19,603 nt of DNA, taken from contig JALWKJ010000088.1 of the NCBI GenBank assembly GCA_027081495.1, positions 1-19,603 of the forward strand, written 5' to 3'. Numbering within the stretch: position 1 is the first letter of the stretch; each line of letters opens with the position of its first letter. This document shows, one piece after another, positions 1 to 7,125 of this stretch. Both the position numbers and the translations under genes were made by a program. The stretch is from Campylobacterales bacterium (GTDB lineage: Bacteria; Campylobacterota; Campylobacteria; Campylobacterales; QNZT01). A model generated the notes under the pieces. That model was not told the DNA's origin. It did no database searches and worked only from the letters and a program-made list of their open reading frames with translations.

Positions 1-1
1 C

Positions 2-436
2 TGCAATGATAATAAAGAGAAAATCGAAATCTTAAAGATAGACGGTATTTGGAAAGATAGTATTCCCGAAGATATGAAATCTAAATTCCCTCCATCAAAT
101 TGTCCTAAAGTAAGAAGCTACCTTCTTATACCAAGCAGCGTTCAAAAAGATAGCGATATAAATATAAAACTTTATGGATGTTGGGATGCCGGAAACAGAA
201 TATTTGGTAATCAAAAATTTTATACTTTTAAATCAACTAAAAAAGATAATAAAATAACATTTATAGCGTATAAAAAGATATTTCTTGATCAACCCTCAGA
301 TAATGATGCGATGCTTGATTATTTTACATTCAAAAGCGAGTACAACATAACAAACGATTTTGAAGTTGGAGATGTCAAGTTTGTGGTTAAAAATCCCGAC
401 GGGGAAGAGTTGACGACTAACATAACGATAGAGTAG
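2..436 (+). CDS. Partial unrecognised protein, C-terminal part
   Basis: The frame is open from the first complete codon of the window (position 2) to the TAG at 434-436, so this is the 3' part of a gene that starts upstream. An internal ATG at 74 could be taken as a start, but the 24 codons before it are also open and protein-like (beginning CNDNKEKIEIL), which argues for a longer gene. The first visible residue is a cysteine followed by a polar stretch, as would be seen just after a lipobox; that is only a guess, because the signal peptide is outside the window. The visible 144 residues are polar, with alternating beta-type segments, two more cysteines and an acidic end (EELTTNITIE), suggesting a small beta-rich exported domain. 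I do not recognise the family. It ends convergently with the acyltransferase gene. Confidence 0.6.
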   Translation, partial: CNDNKEKIEILKIDGIWKDSIPEDMKSKFPPSNCPKVRSYLLIPSSVQKDSDINIKLYGCWDAGNRIFGNQKFYTFKSTKKDNKITFIAYKKIFLDQPSDNDAMLDYFTFKSEYNITNDFEVGDVKFVVKNPDGEELTTNITIE

Positions 437-466
437 TTGGAAACTTGAAAACGACGAGTCGGCTCA

Positions 467-491
467 AGCTATGAAAGAGTATTTCATAGCT
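467..491. repeat. Perfect 10-bp inverted repeat between convergent genes
   Basis: AGCTATGAAA at 467-476 and TTTCATAGCT at 482-491 are perfect inverted repeats separated by the 5-nt loop GAGTA. The hairpin sits in the 82-bp gap between two convergent gene ends, where a bidirectional transcription end is expected. Neither strand has a run of T directly after the stem, so a simple intrinsic terminator is not proven; it may be a 3'-end stabilising stem. Confidence 0.5.
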
Positions 492-518
492 CCCGTTGTA
501 TATTGAAAAGTTTTTAGC

Positions 519-3500
519 TTATCGTTCGCTTAGTTTTTGGGCGAGCGTTTTCGCTTTTTTTAGATCCGTTTTACCGCTTCCTAGTTTCGGCAGTTCGTCG
601 AGATAAAAATAGAGCGAAGGTCTCATGATGGGATTGAGATCGCTTTTGTCTATGATGCTTTTTAGCTCTTTTTTATCTATTTCGCCATGATATAAAAGAA
701 CTATTTTTTCTCCTTTTTTTTCATCACGAATTCCCGTCGCCACTATCTCCGACTCTTCGGGAATTATTTTTCGTATCTCTTCTTCAACCGCGCTTAACGA
801 GATCATCTCGCCTCCTATTTTTACAAACCTGGAGTATCTATCGACTATGGTTAAAAAGCCGTCTTCGTCTATCTTTCCTTTATCTCCCGTAACATACCAT
901 CTGACGCCGTCGATCTCTTTTATGACTTCCGCCGTTTTTTTGGGATCTTTTAGATACCCTTTCATCACTTGAGTTCCGCCTATAAGTATCATCCCCTCTT
1001 GCGAAGTAGGAAGTTCTTCAAACGAATCGGGATCGACGATTTTAAGAGACGAGCCGGGAAAAGGCATGCCTACCGTTCCTATTTTGTTTCCTATTTGAAG
1101 ATGCCAAAAATCGGTGTTTAAGACATCGGGGATATTTGCGGAAATTCCCGGAGTCGTTTCGGTCGTGCCGTATGCTTCGTAAATCTCGAGTCCAAATTTC
1201 TTTTTGAACGCTTCTCTGACATCCGTTGAGAGTTTTTCCGCCCCTGCTACTACAAATCTGATACTTTCAAACATCAAAGGATGCAGCTTTTTGCTTTTTG
1301 TATATATCCTAAAAAATGTGGCCGTTCCAAACAAAACCGTGCCTTTGTACTTCGCCGCGAGTTTTCCGACGCTTTGGGCGTCGGTGGGGTCGGGTTGACA
1401 TATAAAAGCCACTCCCTCAAGAAGAGGGGCTAAAGTCGCTACCGTCAAGCCGAAAGAATGAAATATCGGAAGAGTCGCCATAATCACATCGTCTTCTTTG
1501 AAGTTTAAAAGATTCGTAAACTGTTTTATGTTCGCCATAAAATTTTTATGAGTTAGTTCTATGCCTTTTGGCGCGCCCTCGCTTCCGCTGCTAAATAGTA
1601 TGGCGGCCGTATCGTCGATCTTGGATGGTGTTAAAAAGAGCCTCTCAAGCGCAAAGTATGGTAAAATTTTCATAAGCGCCCAGTTTTTAAGGATAGTGGA
1701 TTTTTTGATACTCTTTTTTAAATCCTCCACAAAGATCACTTTTACCTCTTTTAAAACATCCTCTATGTCTATACCTTTTGCTTTTAATTTTGTGAGAAAA
1801 ACTCTCGAAGTGTAAATTGTTTTGATTTCAGCCGTAGTTATGGCGTGCGCGATGGAGAGTTTGTTTGCGGTATAGTTTAGATTTACTACGCATTTAGAGA
1901 GCGATAAAGCGGCAAGGTTGACGATAACCCCGCCCGCGGCCGTTGGCATGACTATACCGATATTTTGCTCCTCTTTTGATATCTCTTTTATTTTTTGCGC
2001 AAAGGCGAATACTACCGCCGCAAGTTTATGGTTGCTCAATTTTACTCCCGTCGCGTCGGCTACGCATAATTTTTCTCCTTGAATTTTCGCCATCTTGAGC
2101 CAGCTGCAATGAAGAGGTTTAAGTCTTTGTACATGATCGCTCCAAGACTCTATCTGGAGTTCGAAAATCGCTTTTTTAAGCGCGGCCGCGTTTGTGTTTT
2201 GGGGCATGGCTTTTGCGAAAGAGACGCCTATGTCCCTTTCTCTCAAAGAGACATTATATTTTAACTTCTCCTTTGCGAAAGAAAATCTACTTCCCCAAAG
2301 CCCCCTTATATAAAAGGGTATTATAGGCGCGTCTATATCTTTATCCTTGCAAATCAACTCAAATCCCTTTTGAAATTTGCCAAGATGTCCGTTTCTCGTT
2401 ATGGCGCCTTCGGGGAAAAGCGCCACTATCTTGCCTTCTCTTAGCTTCTCTTTAACGGCGTTGAAAGAGTCTTTGCTTGCCCTTGCGGAGATCGGAATAA
2501 CTCCGAAAAATTTAAAGATCGGTTTTAAATACCATTTTTCATATATGCTTCTTTCCATAACAAAACTGACTCGTCTCGGGCTTGCTATGGAGAGTATAAT
2601 CCAATCGATATAACTTACATGATTTCCAAGCAAAAGCGCGGCGCCGTCTTTTGGAAAATTTTCCACTCCCGATATATGAAGATGATATCTAAAGAGGGCG
2701 ATTATCTTAAAAATAAGCCGTAATAGAAATTGAGGTAAAGTGACAAACGCGTAAATCGCTCCGACGGTCGTTACGAATATAAGTATCTTAAAAAGCGTAT
2801 CGCTATCAAGACCGTTTAATGCGCTAAACATCGTAAGAATTAAAAATACAAGCATAAACCAGTTTTGGACGAAGTTGCTTGTCGCCATTACCCGCCCGAG
2901 TTCATGGGCTTTTGCTCTGTATTGAATTAACGCGTTTAAAACAACGATCAAAAATCCGCCAAAGATGCCGAATATTAAAAATTCGGCTCCAAGAAGATAT
3001 ATGTTTGAAGTGTTCGTTATGGCGTATATGATAATGGATATTCCGATCGCTCCGATGGGAATAAGACCGGTTTCGATATACTTTTGTGAAAGTTTTGCGG
3101 TCATAACCGAACCTATGGCGATACCAAGACCGGCAAGCGCCATGATGGATTGCGCGATAATCGTATTGTTTTCGTGGCTCGTCTCTTTTAGATGAACTCC
3201 GAAGATTGCCAGTATGACCTGAGCGACGCCGAAAAATACGCCAAGACCTATGATGCTTTCTATGATAACTCTATTTGAGGTTACGATAGAGAAGTTCTCT
3301 TTTAGATATCCTAGTTTTAAGTATTTTTCTTTATCGAATTTTAGATTTTTATCGCCGCTTAAAAAGTCTGGTATCTTTTTTGTAAGTATGACTTGAAGCG
3401 CTCCAAAAGCTACGAGTATGAGAGCTATAGGCCAGATATTTGATAGGATTTCACCTACCGTCGTTTCGTTCGAATCTATTAACGACTCGAAAAAGTATGA

Positions 3501-3974
3501 GAAAATTACGGAGCTTAATAAAATAGCCGATATCGTAACGGCTTGTACTATACCGTTTCCTTCCGTTAAATGATCTTTTCCGAACATCTCTTTGATAAGA
3601 CCGTATTTAGCGGGTGAAAAAACGGCGCTTTGCGCCGCAAGTAAAAATGTCAAAAACAAAGCTACATAAAAAAGACCGAAATAGTAAGAGACGGCGATCA
3701 AAATAGTGATCGCAAAAGCCAGTATCGACGAGTAGTGAAGGACTTTGCTTTTTGAAAATCTGTCGCTTAAAAAACCGGCGGGCGTAAAGAGCATGATAAA
3801 GGGTAGAAGTATCAGCGCGTTAACAAAAGCGGTTAGAACTATCTGAGTCGTGCCGTCATATATTTTAAAGATACTATTTTGCAAAATTATTTTATCGCCC
3901 AAATCGACTACGGCATTTAAAAATATGACAAATATATAAGCTATCGCCCCTTTTATTTTTAAGAGCTTTATCAT
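519..3974 (-). CDS. aas: MFS / 1-acyl-phospholipid acyltransferase / acyl-ACP ligase (LplT-Aas type fusion)
   Basis: A 1151-residue three-part inner-membrane protein. Residues about 1-420 form an MFS transporter-like domain with roughly ten to twelve hydrophobic segments, as in the lysophospholipid flippase LplT. Residues about 430-640 are a PlsC-type acyltransferase with the HX4D motif at H452 to D457 (NHVSYIDW) and the second block FPEGAITR with E522. Residues about 650-1151 are an AMP-forming ligase: P-loop SSGSEGAPKG from residue 795, YGTTETTP, TGD with D1031, and the C-terminal catalytic lysine K1135 in GSGKTDLKK. In enterobacteria LplT and Aas are separate proteins that take up lysophospholipid and re-acylate it with an ACP-activated fatty acid; the single-chain fusion suggests the same repair or salvage job, which is inferred by homology. 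The start is fixed by a 4-nt ATGA overlap with the upstream MerR gene and an AAAAAAGGA site. All catalytic motifs are intact. Confidence 0.88.
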   Translation of the reverse strand: MIKLLKIKGAIAYIFVIFLNAVVDLGDKIILQNSIFKIYDGTTQIVLTAFVNALILLPFIMLFTPAGFLSDRFSKSKVLHYSSILAFAITILIAVSYYFGLFYVALFLTFLLAAQSAVFSPAKYGLIKEMFGKDHLTEGNGIVQAVTISAILLSSVIFSYFFESLIDSNETTVGEILSNIWPIALILVAFGALQVILTKKIPDFLSGDKNLKFDKEKYLKLGYLKENFSIVTSNRVIIESIIGLGVFFGVAQVILAIFGVHLKETSHENNTIIAQSIMALAGLGIAIGSVMTAKLSQKYIETGLIPIGAIGISIIIYAITNTSNIYLLGAEFLIFGIFGGFLIVVLNALIQYRAKAHELGRVMATSNFVQNWFMLVFLILTMFSALNGLDSDTLFKILIFVTTVGAIYAFVTLPQFLLRLIFKIIALFRYHLHISGVENFPKDGAALLLGNHVSYIDWIILSIASPRRVSFVMERSIYEKWYLKPIFKFFGVIPISARASKDSFNAVKEKLREGKIVALFPEGAITRNGHLGKFQKGFELICKDKDIDAPIIPFYIRGLWGSRFSFAKEKLKYNVSLRERDIGVSFAKAMPQNTNAAALKKAIFELQIESWSDHVQRLKPLHCSWLKMAKIQGEKLCVADATGVKLSNHKLAAVVFAFAQKIKEISKEEQNIGIVMPTAAGGVIVNLAALSLSKCVVNLNYTANKLSIAHAITTAEIKTIYTSRVFLTKLKAKGIDIEDVLKEVKVIFVEDLKKSIKKSTILKNWALMKILPYFALERLFLTPSKIDDTAAILFSSGSEGAPKGIELTHKNFMANIKQFTNLLNFKEDDVIMATLPIFHSFGLTVATLAPLLEGVAFICQPDPTDAQSVGKLAAKYKGTVLFGTATFFRIYTKSKKLHPLMFESIRFVVAGAEKLSTDVREAFKKKFGLEIYEAYGTTETTPGISANIPDVLNTDFWHLQIGNKIGTVGMPFPGSSLKIVDPDSFEELPTSQEGMILIGGTQVMKGYLKDPKKTAEVIKEIDGVRWYVTGDKGKIDEDGFLTIVDRYSRFVKIGGEMISLSAVEEEIRKIIPEESEIVATGIRDEKKGEKIVLLYHGEIDKKELKSIIDKSDLNPIMRPSLYFYLDELPKLGSGKTDLKKAKTLAQKLSER

Positions 3975-4534
3975 TTGCGATCCTTTTTTAGATTTTTTGC
4001 CACCCTTTTTTTGTGCTCTTTTAGGGTCGCTTGGTTAAATATATAGGGCTTTAGGGTTAAGAGAATATCGAATATCAATTTTTGCAGCTTATTGTTTTGG
4101 TTATCTTCTTTTGAAGTCAATAGTTTGGCTCCCATCTCGTACTCCAGAACCGCCAGCTCTTTTGCGCATTTTTCATACGCCTTGAAAAGCTTATCGTCAA
4201 CTTCCGCTTCTTTTGCTAAAAGAAGTATCCTTTGCGCTTGGGTTTCATTCTCTTTATTTTGCATAGCCTTTAGATATCCCAGTACGATATCCGTATCGCT
4301 TTGAAAGTCTATTTTGTTATCCGTTAATATCTCTTTTATATGAGATATCGAATATCCCAAGTTATGTTGAAAATATTTTATAAAATTTAAAATTTTAAGA
4401 GTTTTTTCATCGTATAGGTGAACATTTTGTTTCGGTTTATAAGGAGAGGGTAAAAGCCCCTCTTTTATGTAGTATAAAATAGTCGATTTACTCACTCCGC
4501 TTCGTTTAACGAGTTCCGACATCTTAAATCTCAT
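3971..4534 (-). CDS. MerR-family transcriptional regulator
   Basis: A 187-residue protein with an N-terminal MerR winged helix-turn-helix (residues about 4-72): MSELVKRSGVSKSTILYYIKEGLLP is the characteristic recognition segment, followed by the wing (VHLYDEKTLKIL) and the LGYSISHIKEIL helix. The C-terminal part is helical and ends in a very basic tail (KKRVAKNLKKDRK). The only cysteine lies at about residue 117 (AYEKCAKEL), so the cysteine pairs of metal-sensing MerR members are missing; the ligand is unknown. The start is supported by AAAGGAG 5 nt before the ATG. Its TGA overlaps the start of the LplT-Aas-type gene, so the two are translationally coupled and the regulator most likely controls that gene and itself. 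A lipid-derived or membrane-stress signal is an inference from context only. Confidence 0.87.
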   Translation of the reverse strand: MRFKMSELVKRSGVSKSTILYYIKEGLLPSPYKPKQNVHLYDEKTLKILNFIKYFQHNLGYSISHIKEILTDNKIDFQSDTDIVLGYLKAMQNKENETQAQRILLLAKEAEVDDKLFKAYEKCAKELAVLEYEMGAKLLTSKEDNQNNKLQKLIFDILLTLKPYIFNQATLKEHKKRVAKNLKKDRK

Positions 4535-4560
4535 GACGACTCCTTTATTTGGATATCGTC

Positions 4561-4589
4561 ATGATAGCGGATCATTTATAAAGTGTCAA
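4561..4589 (-). promoter_or_regulatory. Sigma-70 promoter of the MerR-aas operon with dyad over the -10
   Basis: On the minus strand TTGACA (4589-4584) is followed after exactly 17 nt by TATCAT (4566-4561), 26 nt before the regulator's ATG. The -10 region is part of an inverted repeat ATGAT-agcgg-ATCAT (4561-4575), a likely site for the regulator. The 17-nt spacer is normal, unlike the 19-20 nt spacers of classical MerR-activated promoters, so plain repression is as likely as twist-type activation. Confidence 0.6.
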
Positions 4590-4602
4590 GTGTTACTTTG
4601 TA

Positions 4603-6204
4603 CTATTTTTTATTTATTATCAATTCATCGGCTATGAAGTTACCTACCGTAACGGAAGCCGTCTTATTTTCGTCTATTCCCTCGATCGTAACGGTCGTCC
4701 AGCCGTTACAGTCCGTTTTTGAAGCCGTTGTTATACTAAATACCTGCGGACCCGCAAGAGTTGGTTGTTCCAAATATACATTTTGAGCCGGTATTTTATC
4801 GGTGCCGTTTAAAAGCATTTTAAATCTAACGCCGCAATTTGGACCCGTATCTTTATAATCGCATGTTAGGGTATTTGGAGTAAGACCCAGACCCGTTAGG
4901 GTTATTTTTCTCGAGATGCCAATATGTTTGTCGTTTAACCTGCTGTTTGCGTAGATGAAAACCGACTTTCCGACCATCGCCGGCACATATCTAAGCTCCG
5001 CGTAAGCGACGCCGTCTTTTACTTCGGTCGCTTCAAAAGAGGAAGCCGCCGCGTTCATAATCGTTTGGCTGCATTCGTCATATCTATATTCGTTTCCGAC
5101 TACGAAGCTTACATCGTCGATCAAGTCGCCTTTATCCATATTTATGAGAGAAACTTTATTGTTTGCAAGATCGATATCCTCTATATCCCAACCTCCCAGA
5201 TTTTCCGGTTTATACTTCTTTTCGTTTGCCAAAAAAACCAGAGTGTCGTCGTTTGTTATCGGATCTTCCAAAAGATCTATAGAGTAGGGAAAAGTAAATG
5301 CGGCGTTGTTTTTATCGAAACTGCCTCTGTCGTTGCGAAAGTAGGAAGCATTTTCGTATTTTATTACATCATGTAAAATATATTTGTTGGTTATATCGTT
5401 TAGTGTTTCGTTAAAAGCGTTGGTATAGAGTTTGGGATTGTTAATGACCCCGGTTGAGATACTCGTGCCGTCTTTTGCTTTATTGCCGTATTTATCGACT
5501 ACATGAATAACGAATCTATCAATGAAAAGTCCATTTTCAAATCTTGTTCCAATGGGAACGATCGCCATGCTGGAGCTTCTGTTTTTCTCTATGACAAGAG
5601 GAATTTTTAATTCATAATCAGATGTTTGATCCTCTTTTAATTTGATTTTAGCTTTAAAAACAAGATTTGTCGTACCCGATAGTTTATTCATTTTTATCGC
5701 TACATTGTCCGCGGCTCTGATGGAGTTTTTAGGTATGACATATACGGGACCTTGCTCTCCGCTGTAGGTGATGAAGTTGAAATATTTTCCGTCGGTAGAG
5801 TTTTTCTCTTCGGCTTCTAGCGTTATGGAGTCGATAATCGATACATCCGCCGGAGCATTGGTATAGATGTTTGTTATATTAAAATGGATCTGTCCTATCT
5901 CTTGTGTTGAGTAATACCCTTTTTGATTATAGTTGTCGGAAAAGCTAAGACTTACTCTATATGCGTTTTTGGCGTCTATCTTTATCTCTCCGACAGTAGT
6001 ATTTTCATCGCCCGTTATAGTGCCGCCGGTATTTGGAGTCGTGTTGTTTTGTTCGGGGGTGTTAAGATCCGGAGATGTCTGAGGATTTTGCTGTGCGGCT
6101 CTTGAAAGCTCGTCTTCGAGATCTCTTACCGAAGTTTCGCAGCCTGTCGTAAAAAGGATTGCCGCGACAAAGAGAGCGTAAAGTAGTTTTTTATAGATAT
6201 TCAT
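4603..6204 (-). CDS. Large predicted surface lipoprotein, unknown function
   Basis: A 533-residue protein with a lipoprotein signal peptide: a basic start (MNIYKKLLYALFVAAIL) and lipobox FTTGC with C22 as the lipidated residue. Residues about 23-75 are a polar linker rich in N, T, P, Q and E, which would hold the rest away from the membrane. The remainder is beta-rich and reads like a string of immunoglobulin-like modules (for example the stretches ending LRYVPAMVGKSVFIYANSRL and ITLTGLGLTPNTLTCDYKD), with cysteines only in the last third. No catalytic motif is visible and I do not recognise a specific family. The start is supported by AGGAG upstream of the ATG. It lies upstream of and parallel to the MerR gene, but the latter has its own promoter, so a functional link is uncertain. 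Confidence 0.7.
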   Translation of the reverse strand: MNIYKKLLYALFVAAILFTTGCETSVRDLEDELSRAAQQNPQTSPDLNTPEQNNTTPNTGGTITGDENTTVGEIKIDAKNAYRVSLSFSDNYNQKGYYSTQEIGQIHFNITNIYTNAPADVSIIDSITLEAEEKNSTDGKYFNFITYSGEQGPVYVIPKNSIRAADNVAIKMNKLSGTTNLVFKAKIKLKEDQTSDYELKIPLVIEKNRSSSMAIVPIGTRFENGLFIDRFVIHVVDKYGNKAKDGTSISTGVINNPKLYTNAFNETLNDITNKYILHDVIKYENASYFRNDRGSFDKNNAAFTFPYSIDLLEDPITNDDTLVFLANEKKYKPENLGGWDIEDIDLANNKVSLINMDKGDLIDDVSFVVGNEYRYDECSQTIMNAAASSFEATEVKDGVAYAELRYVPAMVGKSVFIYANSRLNDKHIGISRKITLTGLGLTPNTLTCDYKDTGPNCGVRFKMLLNGTDKIPAQNVYLEQPTLAGPQVFSITTASKTDCNGWTTVTIEGIDENKTASVTVGNFIADELIINKK

Positions 6205-6247
6205 ATCTTGATTCTCCTGAAATTATGCTATTTGAGTCCTATGTAAA

Positions 6248-6291
6248 ATGATGTTTCTCTCAAACCGCTGTAGATATTGTTTGAGAATCAT
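6248..6291. repeat. Interrupted inverted repeat upstream of the lipoprotein gene
   Basis: TCTCAAAC (6258-6265) and GTTTGAGA (6279-6286) are perfect 8-bp inverted repeats with a 13-nt spacer. Outside them ATGAT (6248-6252) and ATCAT (6287-6291) add a second pair of half-sites, offset by 5 nt on one side. The element lies 44-87 nt before the lipoprotein start, in the expected promoter zone, so it may be an operator or a leader stem. Confidence 0.4.
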
Positions 6292-6465
6292 CGTTTTTCA
6301 GAGGACACATTTTGGTTAATATCGGCTTTAATGGAAAAAATTTAATGATTTTAGTAAAAAGAGGTATATAATCGGATGTCCAATCCGGGCAAATTTACTT
6401 CCGGCTTGTTTGGCGCGATGATAACCTTTTGCGGGCTTACGAGAGCGCCTGTGATGAGAGTAGGA

Positions 6466-6729
6466 TCAAATATAGTGAAATCTACACTGCGCGACAATAA
6501 GAAAATCGCCCTCAACTTTGTAAACGAGCCGATGCTCTTGGGTAATACGCCGGGAGAGGTAGCCGCTTAGATTTCCCTTGAGTCTCTCGGGTTTGCCTAT
6601 GCCATCCGCATCATCCGGGTTTCTTTGGATATCCTTGATCAAAAGGTTGATTCGTTTGAGCGTTTTTTTGTTGGTCTCTTGCCAGTAAAGATAGTCTTCC
6701 CAGCCTAGGGAAGAGAAGGCGACAATCAT
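6466..6729 (-). CDS. yoeB: YoeB-family mRNA interferase toxin
   Basis: An 87-residue toxin very close to Escherichia coli YoeB throughout: DYLYWQET near the start, the GKPERLKGNLSG segment, SRRIT.EHRLVY and the end CRFHYI. The residues known as catalytic in YoeB are present: E48 (GKPE), R67 (HRLVY) and H85 (RFHY). YoeB-type toxins bind the ribosomal A site and cut mRNA during translation; the antitoxin blocks this. Its ATG overlaps the antitoxin's TGA by 4 nt (6726-6729), the usual layout for a coupled module. The length is normal and the gene appears intact. Confidence 0.95.
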   Translation of the reverse strand: MIVAFSSLGWEDYLYWQETNKKTLKRINLLIKDIQRNPDDADGIGKPERLKGNLSGYLSRRITQEHRLVYKVEGDFLIVAQCRFHYI

Positions 6730-6980
6730 TCTTCAATCAACATTTTCTTTTTGAAACGACCCGCTTCGATCTCCTGAATCGATTGTAATAATCTGTCACG
6801 ATTGGCTGGAGTCGAGAGAAGATAGAGCGTCTCTTTTATCGAACTATACTCTTGGGCGGAAATAAGCACCGCTTTTTTATCGTTTTTTGTAGTGATGAGA
6901 TAGGTTTCGAAGTTTTCATCGACATCATCGATAAGCGACTTGAGATTGTTTCTGGCATGAGAATAGTTGACCGCTTGCAT
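6726..6980 (-). CDS. yefM: YefM/Phd-family antitoxin
   Basis: An 84-residue antitoxin starting at ATG 6980-6978 (MQAVNYSHARNNLKSL), matching YefM: the N-terminal YS.AR.NL fold, ITTKNDKKAVLIS, EYSSIKETLYLLSTPAN, then an acidic and basic C-terminal tail (EIEAGRFKKKMLIEE) expected to wrap the toxin. The frame can be extended to a TTG at 6998, but the ATG is chosen because AAGGA lies 6 nt before it and the length then matches the family. YefM neutralises YoeB and, with it, represses the shared promoter. The gene lies immediately upstream of and overlaps the toxin. Confidence 0.94.
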   Translation of the reverse strand: MQAVNYSHARNNLKSLIDDVDENFETYLITTKNDKKAVLISAQEYSSIKETLYLLSTPANRDRLLQSIQEIEAGRFKKKMLIEE

Positions 6981-6991
6981 CGTATTTCCTT

Positions 6992-7038
6992 TTGACAAAA
7001 TATTGTCATATTATAGCATATTGACAAAATATTGTCAA
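6992..7038 (-). promoter_or_regulatory. yefM-yoeB promoter with two palindromic operators
   Basis: The minus strand has a full consensus promoter: TTGACA (7038-7033), a 17-nt spacer, TATAAT (7015-7010). Two copies of the interrupted palindrome TTGACAA-AATA-TTGTCAA lie at 7021-7038 (perfect) and 6992-7009 (last base changed), 29 bp apart start to start. One covers the -35, the other sits directly downstream of the -10 and reaches to 12 nt before the antitoxin ATG. This is the layout of an autorepressed toxin-antitoxin operon; the sequence differs from the TGTACA-core palindromes of E. coli yefM-yoeB. Confidence 0.8.
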
Positions 7039-7091
7039 ATTCGGGACAAATTAAAAAGAAGAGAGTTTTATCCAAATTTATTTTAAAAAGC

Positions 7092-7097
7092 TATAAT
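7092..7097 (+). promoter_or_regulatory. -10 element of the oligopeptidase gene
   Basis: TATAAT at 7092-7097 lies 29 nt before the oligopeptidase ATG, in an AT-rich stretch with no clear -35, as is usual for sigma-70 promoters of Campylobacterota. AGAGAG before the ATG serves as ribosome binding site. The promoter is back to back with that of the toxin-antitoxin operon. Confidence 0.5.
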
Positions 7098-7125
7098 AGC
7101 GCAAAATTATAAAAAGAGAGTAGCT

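Noticed and set aside
6376..6570. 64-codon plus-strand frame starting near a GAGG sequence
   Set aside because: More than half is antisense to yoeB in register with its codons, and the product has no recognisable features.
6981..6998. Extended antitoxin start at TTG 6998
   Set aside because: It would lie in the operator next to the promoter; the ATG at 6980 has a proper ribosome binding site and gives the family's normal length.
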